From Glaciibacter superstes DSM 21135 (lineage in GTDB: Bacteria > Actinomycetota > Actinomycetes > Actinomycetales > Microbacteriaceae), in NCBI RefSeq assembly GCF_000421145.1, contig NZ_ATWH01000005.1, positions 124,001-188,000 on the forward strand: a stretch of 64,000 bases of DNA, written 5' to 3'. The notes under the pieces were generated by a model. The model was not told where the DNA came from and made no database searches. It saw only the letters and a list, made by a program, of their open reading frames with translations. Positions 1-7,256 of the stretch are shown one piece after another; positions within the stretch are counted from its first letter, which is position 1, and the number at the start of each line of letters is the position of its first letter. The position numbers and the translations under genes are program-made.

Positions 1-2
1 GC

Positions 3-746
3 ACCGGACCGGCCCTGGTGCTCGTTGACGGCGCCCTCTGTTACCGCGGGTTCGGGCCGTGCCGCAGTCTTGCGAACCACCTTGCCGACCGTTTCACCGT
101 CTACTTTTACGACCGGCGCGGTCGCGGCGAGAGTGGTGACACCCAGCCGTACGCTCCAGAGCGCGAGTACGAAGACTTGGCAGCGGTGATCAACGCGGCT
201 GGCGGGAACGCATACATCACCGGCTTCTCATCGGGAGCCGCCCTGGCGTTGCAGGCCGCAGCATCCGGTGTCGCCATGCGGAAGCTGGCCGTCTACGAGG
301 CCCCGTATATCGGCCTGAAAGAGGTGAAGGGCGTCAAGCCCGACTACCTGGCCCATCTGAACGAACTGGTCGCCACTGACAAGCGTGGCGCAGCCGTTGG
401 CTACTTCATGGTGAAGATCGTCGGAGGTCCGGCCTTCCTGCCGATCATGATGCGCCTGATGCCCAAGATCTGGAAGCAGCTCAAGGGCGTCGCGCACACG
501 CTGCCGAACGACGCGGCGGTCTTGGGTAGCTTCGACGTTCCGGCGGATGTGCTGGCGAACGTCGGCGTGCCGACGCTCGTGATGGGCGGCAGCAAGGCGA
601 AGCCGAACATGGCCAGGGCCGTGAGCGGTGTGGCCGATGCGGTGCCGGGTTCCACGCGGAAGACGCTGGCCGGCCAGACTCACCAGGTCGCAGACGAGGC
701 GATCGCGCCCGAACTCGTCGAATTCTTCACGGTGCCGAGATCATGA
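3..746 (+). CDS. alpha/beta hydrolase, 5' end cut by window
   Basis: Probable serine hydrolase of the alpha/beta fold; the substrate is unknown. The reading frame is open from the first bases of the window, so the true start lies upstream; a GTG at 18 is only an internal codon. Visible fold marks are the early LVDGALCYR strand and turn, the DRRGRGESGD segment, the nucleophile elbow GFSSG (S in the third position) and a late GQTHQV histidine. The stop overlaps the next start as ATGA (743-746), so the two genes are translationally coupled. No membrane segment is seen. Family assignment is firm, function is not. Confidence 0.85.
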   Translation, partial: TGPALVLVDGALCYRGFGPCRSLANHLADRFTVYFYDRRGRGESGDTQPYAPEREYEDLAAVINAAGGNAYITGFSSGAALALQAAASGVAMRKLAVYEAPYIGLKEVKGVKPDYLAHLNELVATDKRGAAVGYFMVKIVGGPAFLPIMMRLMPKIWKQLKGVAHTLPNDAAVLGSFDVPADVLANVGVPTLVMGGSKAKPNMARAVSGVADAVPGSTRKTLAGQTHQVADEAIAPELVEFFTVPRS

Positions 747-1183
747 CCACGTTTCGCACAGCACTGCAGCTGACCGGCAAGGTGTCAGGCATCCCGGTTC
801 CCGAGGAGGTCGTTCTCGGCCTCGGCGCCGGCAAGCGCGTGCCGGTGGCCGTGACGCTGAACGGCTACACCTATCGCAACACGGTTGGTCCCTATCGCGG
901 CGAATATATGATCGCGCTGAGCGTGGAGAATCGCGAGGCCGCCGGTCTGGTCGGCGACGAGGAGATCGACGTCACGATCGAGGTCGATTCCGCACCGCGT
1001 GAGGTTGAGGTTCCGGCCGACTTCGCTGCCGCGTTGGCGACGGATGCCGCGGCGCAGGCCGCATTCGACAAGCTCTCATACAGCGGGAAGCGGCAGCACA
1101 CCCTCTCCATCGAGGGCGCGAAGACGCCCGAGACCCGCCAGCGCCGCATTGCGAAGTCGATCGCCACCTTGGGAAGCGCTTGA
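743..1183 (+). CDS. DUF1905 / YdeI-OmpD-associated domain protein
   Basis: A 146-residue protein with an N-terminal DUF1905 beta-barrel-like half (about residues 1-90, with the typical VPV.VTLNGYTYR and PYRGEYMIAL strands) and a C-terminal YdeI/OmpD-associated helical half (about 95-146, ending in FDKLSYSGKRQH and TPETRQRRIAKSI). Such proteins are widespread and small; some relatives are annotated as bacteriocin-protection proteins, but no role can be read here. It overlaps the upstream hydrolase by 4 bp, which fixes the ATG start and suggests one transcript. Confidence 0.88.
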   Translation: MTTFRTALQLTGKVSGIPVPEEVVLGLGAGKRVPVAVTLNGYTYRNTVGPYRGEYMIALSVENREAAGLVGDEEIDVTIEVDSAPREVEVPADFAAALATDAAAQAAFDKLSYSGKRQHTLSIEGAKTPETRQRRIAKSIATLGSA

Positions 1184-1273
1184 CCCGTCGGCCGGGCCGA
1201 ACATGGGCGAAGTTTGGCAACGGCTGCCGGCCCTGCACGCACCGTAAAGTGTCGGTAAGCGTTGGAGGACGAC

Positions 1274-1951
1274 ATGAATGAGACCGTGATCACGGTGCAG
1301 GGAACGTATTCGCACTACCAGCCGGCCGAACGGGCGACCGTGAGTCTGTCTGTGCACCACGAGTCCGAACAACGACAGAGCGCGTTCACTGCCACCGTCG
1401 CAGCGGCAGACGCGGTGCGCGCGCAGATCACCGCCCTGCACGAGGGTGTTGCCGGGCACGTGACCTGGTGGTCGAGCGACCAGGTGCAGGTGTGGAGCGC
1501 GAAGCCGTGGAACAACGATGGCAAACAACTGCCTCTCGTGCACCACTCGCGCGTCACCTTCCGGGTGAAATTCAAGGACTTCGATGCCCTCGCCCAGTGG
1601 TCGGAATCGGTCGCTGCGGTCAACGGCGTCGCCATCAGCGGCGTGGTCTGGGCGCTCACCGACGCGCGCAAGAAGGAGCTCATCGACGAAGTGCGCACTC
1701 GCGCGGTGCAGGATGCCGTGGCGAAAGCATCCGTCTACGGCGCGAGCCTGGGACTCGGCCCGGTGCGCGCGATCGCGGTCGCCGACCCCGGCATGCTCGG
1801 CGACGGCGGATCCAGCGAAAGTGCGCCGCAGCTGATGACGTACGCGCGCAGTGCGTCGATTCCGGATGCCGGCAGCGGCCCAGCCCTGTCGTTCAAGCCG
1901 GAAGACATCGAGATGTCAGCGACCGTCGACGTGCGCTTCGTCGCCAGCTAG
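1274..1951 (+). CDS. SIMPL (DUF541) domain-containing protein
   Basis: 225-residue protein of the SIMPL/DUF541 family. The start is taken as ATG 1274 because a strong ribosome-binding site (TTGGAGGA, 1262-1269) sits 4 nt before it; the upstream in-frame TTG at 1262 lies inside that site and is rejected. Family marks: an N-terminal TVQGTYSHYQPAERATVSLSV strand region, a central RVTFRVKFKDFDAL strand, and the DARKKELIDEVRTRAVQDAVAKA helix followed by the G.SLGLG.V turn. No signal peptide is visible, unlike many secreted SIMPL proteins, so it is probably cytoplasmic. Function unknown. Confidence 0.85.
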   Translation: MNETVITVQGTYSHYQPAERATVSLSVHHESEQRQSAFTATVAAADAVRAQITALHEGVAGHVTWWSSDQVQVWSAKPWNNDGKQLPLVHHSRVTFRVKFKDFDALAQWSESVAAVNGVAISGVVWALTDARKKELIDEVRTRAVQDAVAKASVYGASLGLGPVRAIAVADPGMLGDGGSSESAPQLMTYARSASIPDAGSGPALSFKPEDIEMSATVDVRFVAS

Positions 1952-2000
1952 AAGGGTGCGCGATGGCGGCATTCGAGTGACGGATGTCGGTTGGCGCGAG

Positions 2001-2006
2001 TAGCGT
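2001..2006 (+). promoter_or_regulatory. -10 box of a probable leaderless promoter
   Basis: TAGCGT ends exactly 6 nt before GTG 2013. With the usual 6-7 nt from -10 box to start point, transcription would begin on the start codon. This favours GTG 2013 over GTG 2007. Confidence 0.5.
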
Positions 2007-2012
2007 GTGACT

Positions 2013-2354
2013 GTGGACGAACATCAGCACAACCAGCCCCTGAAATTCACGATCGACCTGCCGCCCGCGCAGGAAGTCGGCGTGTTCGCAGATTTCGCGA
2101 ATGTCTGGCACACGCCTGCGACCTTCGTGATGGACTTCCTGTCGGTCAAGGGCCCGGCCCAGGCTGTCACCGATGACAAAACCGGCGAATCCAGCGCCAT
2201 GCTGCGGGCCGGTGTCGCGGCCCGTGTGCGGATTCCGGCGGAGCAGATCTTTCCGCTGATGGAGGCGCTGAAAGCACAAAGCCAGAAGTGGCTGGCTGAG
2301 ACCGGCCGCATCGAGCCCCCGGAAACCTGGCTTCCGCATTCCGACGAGCGCTGA
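2013..2354 (+). CDS. DUF3467 domain-containing protein
   Basis: A 113-residue cytoplasmic protein recognisable as DUF3467: an FADFANVWHTPATFVMDF segment (the conserved .YANF..V.HTP.EF..DF pattern), then VAARVRIPAEQIFPLMEAL and a short C-terminal helix. The role of the family is not established. GTG 2013 is preferred as start because TAGCGT lies 6 nt upstream, as in a leaderless transcript; GTG 2007 would add two residues. It stands alone between the SIMPL gene and the Ig-like membrane protein gene, all on the plus strand. Confidence 0.85.
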   Translation: MDEHQHNQPLKFTIDLPPAQEVGVFADFANVWHTPATFVMDFLSVKGPAQAVTDDKTGESSAMLRAGVAARVRIPAEQIFPLMEALKAQSQKWLAETGRIEPPETWLPHSDER

Positions 2355-2517
2355 CGCCGCACCACGGTCCCTCGGGGTCGTGAATCCGCAACTTCGCGCC
2401 GACAGGCGGTCGGCCACGTGGGCGGCGTGAACCGCGTCGCGTCGCCCGAACGGGGGGAGAAAAGGGGGTGGCGACCCGGAGCACGTCATCGCTAGCGTGG
2501 ACGGTCGAGGGGGAGCC

Positions 2518-5067
2518 ATGCGACTGCGCCGCGCCAGCGTCGGCCTTGGCCTGCTCGCGCTCGCATTCGGAACCCTCTCGCTCGGCGGGGCTTCGCTCGG
2601 CGCGGTTGCCGCCTATGCGGTGCCAACACCCCCGGCCATCGACTCTCCGGTTGCGGGCAGCACCGTACACAATCAACATCAGCCCGTCAGCGGAACGTTC
2701 AGCGCGGTGGATCCGGATACCGTCTCTCCTCGCTTCGATGTCGAGGTCTCGACCGACGACTTCAGCTGGAGTGAATACTGCACGGATGGGTCGGGCACAG
2801 CAGGCACCTGGACCTGCACCACCATCGCCGGTGCGCTCACTCCCGGCGCGAACTGGCTCCGGGCCACGGTTGTCGACGACACGGGCGCGCGGTCCGCGCC
2901 CGGCGCATCCGTTCTCATCACCTACACGCCGGCCGCGATTCCCGTTGTCACGGCGCCCACCGAGGGCGAACACATCAGCACCACGGTGGCCAACTTCGCC
3001 GGAACCGCCGAACCGGGCAGCTGGGTGGAGATTCGCAACGTGCGTGATCCTGGCCTGTACTGTCAGTCGGGCGTGAACGCAGACGGCACCTGGAGTTGCC
3101 CTGCCCACAACATGATCGAGGGCTTCCACGACTACATCGCCGCCGACAGCGTCAACGGAATCGAACTCGCACCCCGCACGTTCTGGGTCGACACCGAGAC
3201 CCCGGCACCCCCGGTGATCACGGCGCCCGCCGACCCCGTGTACGACCAGACCGTGTCGACGCTCGGCGGCAGCGGCCTCGGCGACGCAACGCTCGTGCTG
3301 TCGATGGACGGAACGGATGTCTGCACGACCACTGTCGCGGTGGCGGGCGAGTGGTCGTGCGCCCTGCCGCAGGCGCTCTCGCTCGGAACGTACAGCTTTC
3401 AGGCCGTGCAGACGAGCCTTCTCGGTCACCGGTCGCCGGTGAGCGCGCCGCTGGTGCTGGAGGTGGTCGAGGAGCCCGGGCCGACGCCGACCCCGACGCC
3501 GACCCCGACGCCGACCCCGACCCCGACCCCGACGCACGCTGCACCGGCACCACAGGTTCCGGCACCGCCGGTTCCCGCGCCACCCGCGCCGTCGCCGCGA
3601 CCCACGCCGGAGGTGATCGCGGCCCCAGAGGCGATCAGCTGGGTACTCGGAATCGACGCGACCGGTCCGCTCCAGCCCGGTGACCGGGTGGTGCTCAGCG
3701 GATCGGGCCTGCCGCCAGGCAGCACGGTGAATTTCGAGCTTCACTCCACCCCGATGCCGCTGGGCAGTGCGACGGTCGCCTCCGGTGGAGCGTTGAACTA
3801 TGTCGCCACGATTCCGGGCGCCGCCGAACCGGGTAGCCACCATATCGTCGGCGTATTGACGCCTCCGGGCGGTGTCGCGTCTGAGGCACAGGCGCCCATT
3901 CACGTGACTTCCGCCTCGAGCACGGAGCCCACAGGGGCCAAAGCTCCGGCCGCCTCGGCGCAGGAGGGCACCACGGCGAGCGGGCAGGAAGACGCGGCCG
4001 GCGCGGTCGGCGGCGCCGCGACATCCGCCGGCCAGAACCTGCCCCGCACCGAGCCCGGCGCACCGAGCGCTCTGACCGGGGCGGTGCCGACGGCCGTCGA
4101 TGTCATCCTGAGTCCAGTCAGCATTGCAGCGGCGGGTGGACTGGCGCTGGCGATCCTCATTCTGGTGGCCATTCCCACCGAGATTCTCAATTCGACCCTG
4201 TCGGCAAGCACCGGTCGCCTCGGCAGGCGCTTCGCGCGATTGGAGGATGCCACGGTGCGCGGGGAGAAGTGGCTCTCCTCCCGATTCCATGGCACAGCGC
4301 TGCCGGCAGCGCTGCTGATCGTTGTCACCGCGATCGTTTTCGGGTTCACCGATCCCCACTTCGGGTTCGACATCACGTCGGTGCGGCTGGTGCTGTCCCT
4401 GGGGATTGCACTCTTCGTGGTGACCTGGATCGCGTCGGCGCTCAGTGCACTCGTCATCCGGCGCAGGTGGCAGGTCGAAAGTTCGATCACGCTGCAACCG
4501 GTCGCCCTTGTCTTCGCCATCATCGGGGTGGTGCTGGCGCGGCTCCTCGACTTCTCACCCGGGTTTCTGATCGGGCTCGTGATCGGGCTGGAGATCGGCA
4601 ACAGGATCGGCCGAGGGCAGCGCATCCGCGCCGTCGTGGTGCAGCTCGCCATTGTCGTGGGCATCTCGGTGGCGGCGTGGCTGGGTTATTCGATGGCGGC
4701 CTTGATGCAGGGGGCGGCCGAGCCGACATTTTTCAGCGCGCTGACCCAGGACACGCTCGTCGCCATCACGGCGGAGGGCCTGACCGCAGTCATGGTCGCC
4801 ATGCTGCCGATCGGGTTCCTCGACGGCAAGGAGCTGTTCGGCCATTCGAAGCGGCTCTGGGTGATGATGTTCCTCGTCATCGGTACGCTGTTTGCGCTGC
4901 TGGTGCTGCCGGGCGAACTGACCGGCGCTGAGGTCGGCGACCTCGGGGTGTGGCTGCTGGTGCTGATCGGCTACGCCGTGATGGCTCTCGTGGCCTGGCT
5001 CATCCTGCGGAGGGCGACACCGGCGGAGGACGATGAACCAGCCCAACTCGAAGATGCAGCGCGGTAG
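2518..5067 (+). CDS. exported Ig-like repeat protein with multi-pass C-terminal domain
   Basis: 849 residues from ATG 2518, which follows a GAGGGGGAG ribosome-binding site; an earlier in-frame GTG at 2497 is ignored. Order of parts: signal peptide with an AYA-type cleavage site (about 1-33); three or more Ig/Big-like beta repeats (about 35-320, each with a WSC or WTC strand near its end, as in GTWTCT, GTWSCP, GEWSCA); a Pro-Thr dipeptide stretch (3482-3533) and a Pro/Ala linker; another beta domain (about 380-465); a low-complexity linker; then 8-9 hydrophobic helices (about 540-835). The membrane part has a LPIGFLDGKELF segment that resembles the LDG motif of site-2-protease-like and FGLLP-type membrane proteins, but no HExxH is present. 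The beta repeats are outside the cell. It converges with the next gene; stop codons lie within a TAGCCG/CGGCTA inverted repeat (5065-5091). Confidence 0.8.
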   Translation: MRLRRASVGLGLLALAFGTLSLGGASLGAVAAYAVPTPPAIDSPVAGSTVHNQHQPVSGTFSAVDPDTVSPRFDVEVSTDDFSWSEYCTDGSGTAGTWTCTTIAGALTPGANWLRATVVDDTGARSAPGASVLITYTPAAIPVVTAPTEGEHISTTVANFAGTAEPGSWVEIRNVRDPGLYCQSGVNADGTWSCPAHNMIEGFHDYIAADSVNGIELAPRTFWVDTETPAPPVITAPADPVYDQTVSTLGGSGLGDATLVLSMDGTDVCTTTVAVAGEWSCALPQALSLGTYSFQAVQTSLLGHRSPVSAPLVLEVVEEPGPTPTPTPTPTPTPTPTPTHAAPAPQVPAPPVPAPPAPSPRPTPEVIAAPEAISWVLGIDATGPLQPGDRVVLSGSGLPPGSTVNFELHSTPMPLGSATVASGGALNYVATIPGAAEPGSHHIVGVLTPPGGVASEAQAPIHVTSASSTEPTGAKAPAASAQEGTTASGQEDAAGAVGGAATSAGQNLPRTEPGAPSALTGAVPTAVDVILSPVSIAAAGGLALAILILVAIPTEILNSTLSASTGRLGRRFARLEDATVRGEKWLSSRFHGTALPAALLIVVTAIVFGFTDPHFGFDITSVRLVLSLGIALFVVTWIASALSALVIRRRWQVESSITLQPVALVFAIIGVVLARLLDFSPGFLIGLVIGLEIGNRIGRGQRIRAVVVQLAIVVGISVAAWLGYSMAALMQGAAEPTFFSALTQDTLVAITAEGLTAVMVAMLPIGFLDGKELFGHSKRLWVMMFLVIGTLFALLVLPGELTGAEVGDLGVWLLVLIGYAVMALVAWLILRRATPAEDDEPAQLEDAAR

Positions 5068-5088
5068 CCGCGGCGCTCGGAGACTCGG

Positions 5089-5880
5089 CTAGCCCGCGTC
5101 GACGACCGTCGCGACCAGGCGTGCGAGGCGCTTTCCGATGAGGTGGTCGCCGCCCGTCAGTCGATGGGTCTCCACGTGCCGAAAACGTCTCACCAGACGC
5201 AGCCCGCTGGCCACGACCAGGGCATCGGTGGACGAGTAGACAATGTCGACCGGGCTGTTCACCGCTCCGATGTCGTTGATGGTGGTCTGCGATTCGATGC
5301 AGTGCTGCATGGTGCCGATGAACGGCTCCCAGTCCTCTTCGCTGACAACGAGCGACCCCTTGATCGGCAGGAGCCTGGCGACCATCCCGAAGTTGCGCAG
5401 CGTGAAGGCCTTGTTGTGTCGCAGGTACTGGTACGTTCTCACGAACGCCTGCACGGCCATCCGTTCGCGGCGATCGCCGATGTCGTCGGCGTCGAGGATG
5501 ATGGGCGGGTTCACCATGATGAGCCGGTCGACGCGCCGCGGGTTGCGGCGTGCGTAGCGGGCCATCAGCAAGCCGCCGAGCGAGTGACCGATGATCGTGG
5601 CCGGCTCCAGGAGGTGGAGGGAGCGAATGGTGTTTTCCAGCCAGGCAACGTGCTCGTCGATCGTGTAGCTCACGCCGTCTGCCGACTGACCGAAGCCGAG
5701 CAGGTCGATCGTGATCACCCGGTGATGGCCGGCCAGCAACGGCAGGAGATGGGTGAACGTGAGCGACGAGGAGGCGATGCCGTGAATGAGGATGATCGCG
5801 CTGCCCTCGCCTCGGTCGTCAACGATGTGCAGGAGCCTTTTTTGGCGCGGCGGCTTACGGACGCGTTGCGTTGAAGACAT
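5089..5880 (-). CDS. alpha/beta hydrolase
   Basis: 263-residue serine hydrolase. Marks: LIHGIASSS near residue 30 (oxyanion side), DLLGFGQS, nucleophile elbow GHSLGG, acid in YSSTDALV, and the catalytic histidine in GGDHLIG. No signal peptide. The start ATG 5878-5880 is chosen because a TACGGT box lies 6 nt upstream, whereas the 32-residue upstream extension is rich in Arg and Ser and looks non-coding. Substrate unknown; the overall layout resembles small ester or C-C bond hydrolases. Confidence 0.82.
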   Translation of the reverse strand: MSSTQRVRKPPRQKRLLHIVDDRGEGSAIILIHGIASSSLTFTHLLPLLAGHHRVITIDLLGFGQSADGVSYTIDEHVAWLENTIRSLHLLEPATIIGHSLGGLLMARYARRNPRRVDRLIMVNPPIILDADDIGDRRERMAVQAFVRTYQYLRHNKAFTLRNFGMVARLLPIKGSLVVSEEDWEPFIGTMQHCIESQTTINDIGAVNSPVDIVYSSTDALVVASGLRLVRRFRHVETHRLTGGDHLIGKRLARLVATVVDAG

Positions 5881-5886
5881 GTTTTC

Positions 5887-5892
5887 ACCGTA
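5887..5892 (-). promoter_or_regulatory. -10 box of a probable leaderless promoter
   Basis: TACGGT on the minus strand, 6 nt before ATG 5880; no ribosome-binding site is visible between them. Confidence 0.5.
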
Positions 5893-6017
5893 GCGAGCGC
5901 CCTCGGTCGTGCGCCAGCAATCTCGCGACGAGTGCCCCGAAGAGGGGTGGTCGCGCAGTGCAGCGCGGACCTGCATGCCACGTACGGCTGGTCAAGGGCA
6001 CAATCGCGGGTGGGACG

Positions 6018-6053
6018 ACAGAACCCCCACTCCGCGTGGAGTGGGGGTTCTGT
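6018..6053 (-). terminator. hairpin downstream of tRNA-Pro
   Basis: A perfect inverted repeat with 16-bp arms (6018-6033 and 6038-6053) and a 4-nt loop lies just 3' of tRNA-Pro on the minus strand. It is GC-rich with only a short T-containing tail, so it could end the tRNA transcript or mark the 3' processing boundary. Confidence 0.7.
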
Positions 6054-6065
6054 GTGCTGGTGTGC

Positions 6066-6142
6066 TGGTCGGGGTAACAGGATTTGAACCTGCGACCTCG
6101 TCGTCCCGAACGACGCGCGCTACCAAGCTGCGCCATACCCCG
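6066..6142 (-). tRNA. tRNA-Pro (anticodon CGG), CCA encoded
   Basis: 77 nt including an encoded CCA. The acceptor arms CGGGGTA and TACCCCG pair fully; the D arm is GGCGCAGCTTGGTAGCGC; the anticodon stem CGTCG/CGACG holds loop TTCGGGA, giving anticodon CGG; the T arm contains GGTTCAAATCC. Confidence 0.97.
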
Positions 6143-6259
6143 ATGGCCCGTGGGCCTCGACAAGTATAACGCCCAGAATGCGATGCCTCGACCGCCGAAG
6201 CCCCCCACTCGCTGCGAGCGATATCCGGCATCCGTGACCGCGGCTGGCCGGGCAGCAGC

Positions 6260-7243
6260 CTAGCCGGCGGTCAGCGTCAGCAGTGTCGCCTCTGGCGGGC
6301 AGGCAAACCGCACCGGCGCATAGATCGACGTGCCGAGCCCGGCAGAGACATTGAGGTACGCCGTGCGCAGCCCTACGTTCCACAGGCTCAGCCCCTTGAC
6401 CTGCTTCCGCGGGATGTCGCAGTTGGTCACCAGGGCGCCGAAGCCCGGCACGCACACCTGCCCGCCGTGCGTGTGCCCCGCGAGAATGAGTTGCGCGCCG
6501 TGGTTCACGAACGATCTCAGCACCCGCTGGTACGGCGCGTGGGCCACCCCGATCGTGAGGGTTGACCGTTTGGTCGCAGACACCACAGGGTCTGGCCAGG
6601 TCTCTTCCGACAACGGATCATTCGCACGCAGCTCATCAATCGCGCCCGTGATGACCTCAGGCCGGTCGAGTCCGATGTGCGGGTCGTCGACGCCGAACAA
6701 CTCGAGGTGGGTGCCGTTCAGGTCAAGCGACTCGGCGGCATTGTTCAGGCTGCTCCAGCCCAGATCGTCGAAGATCGCGTGCAGCCGCGTGATGTCGAGC
6801 TTCTTGGGCCGCTGTGTTTCGATGAGCGACGGCCCGCCGAAATACTTCAGCGGGTTCTTCAGCTGCGGGCCGAAATAGTCGTTCGACCCGTTCACGAAGA
6901 CGCCGGGGATGCCGCGGAAACGCTCGAAGGCATACTCGATTCCCGAGTATCCGGCCTCGTGACCCAGATTGTCGCCGGTGTCGACGATGAGGTCTGGCTG
7001 CAGGTCGGCGAGCGAGCGCACCCAGTCCTGCTTGGCCTGCTGCCAGGGCGCCATGTGCAGGTCGGAGAGGTGTAGTACTCGAATCGGGTCTGCCCCGTGC
7101 GCCAGCACCGGAACGGTCGCCTCCCTCAGCGTGAACCGGTGGCGCTCCACGAGCGAACCCCAGGCGAACGCGGCAAGCCCCGCCGCGCCGGCCACAGTGG
7201 CCGCCGCGGCAAGGGCCTTACCTCCAACGCTTTGTGGCGTCAT
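6260..7243 (-). CDS. metallophosphoesterase, YkuE/YaeI-like
   Basis: 327 residues. A hydrophobic N-terminal segment (about 8-29) probably anchors it in the membrane, with the catalytic domain beyond. Metal and catalytic motifs in order: SDLHM (DxH), VDTGDN (GD), NGSND in the place of the usual GNHD/E, and LILAGHTHGGQ near residue 250. Family knowledge: calcineurin-like binuclear metal phosphoesterases; YaeI and YkuE act on membrane or lipid-linked phosphates, but the substrate here is unknown. It starts 13 bp after the PBP gene stop, so both are probably one operon of cell-envelope genes. The GSND variant keeps Asn and Asp but lacks the catalytic His of GNHD. Confidence 0.88.
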   Translation of the reverse strand: MTPQSVGGKALAAAATVAGAAGLAAFAWGSLVERHRFTLREATVPVLAHGADPIRVLHLSDLHMAPWQQAKQDWVRSLADLQPDLIVDTGDNLGHEAGYSGIEYAFERFRGIPGVFVNGSNDYFGPQLKNPLKYFGGPSLIETQRPKKLDITRLHAIFDDLGWSSLNNAAESLDLNGTHLELFGVDDPHIGLDRPEVITGAIDELRANDPLSEETWPDPVVSATKRSTLTIGVAHAPYQRVLRSFVNHGAQLILAGHTHGGQVCVPGFGALVTNCDIPRKQVKGLSLWNVGLRTAYLNVSAGLGTSIYAPVRFACPPEATLLTLTAG

Positions 7244-7256
7244 CCGTTGGCGCCGT

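Noticed and set aside
1262..1273. TTG start for the SIMPL protein
   Set aside because: It lies inside the ribosome-binding site TTGGAGGA that serves ATG 1274.
2167..4497. Long minus-strand open frame (776 codons) opposite the Ig-like membrane protein gene
   Set aside because: Arg/Gly/Ala-rich with no domain pattern; it is the usual mirror of a GC-rich gene on the other strand.
6066..6142. tRNA genes (also 36544-36616) as phage or island attachment sites
   Set aside because: No integrase gene and no partial duplicate of either tRNA 3' end is visible in the window.
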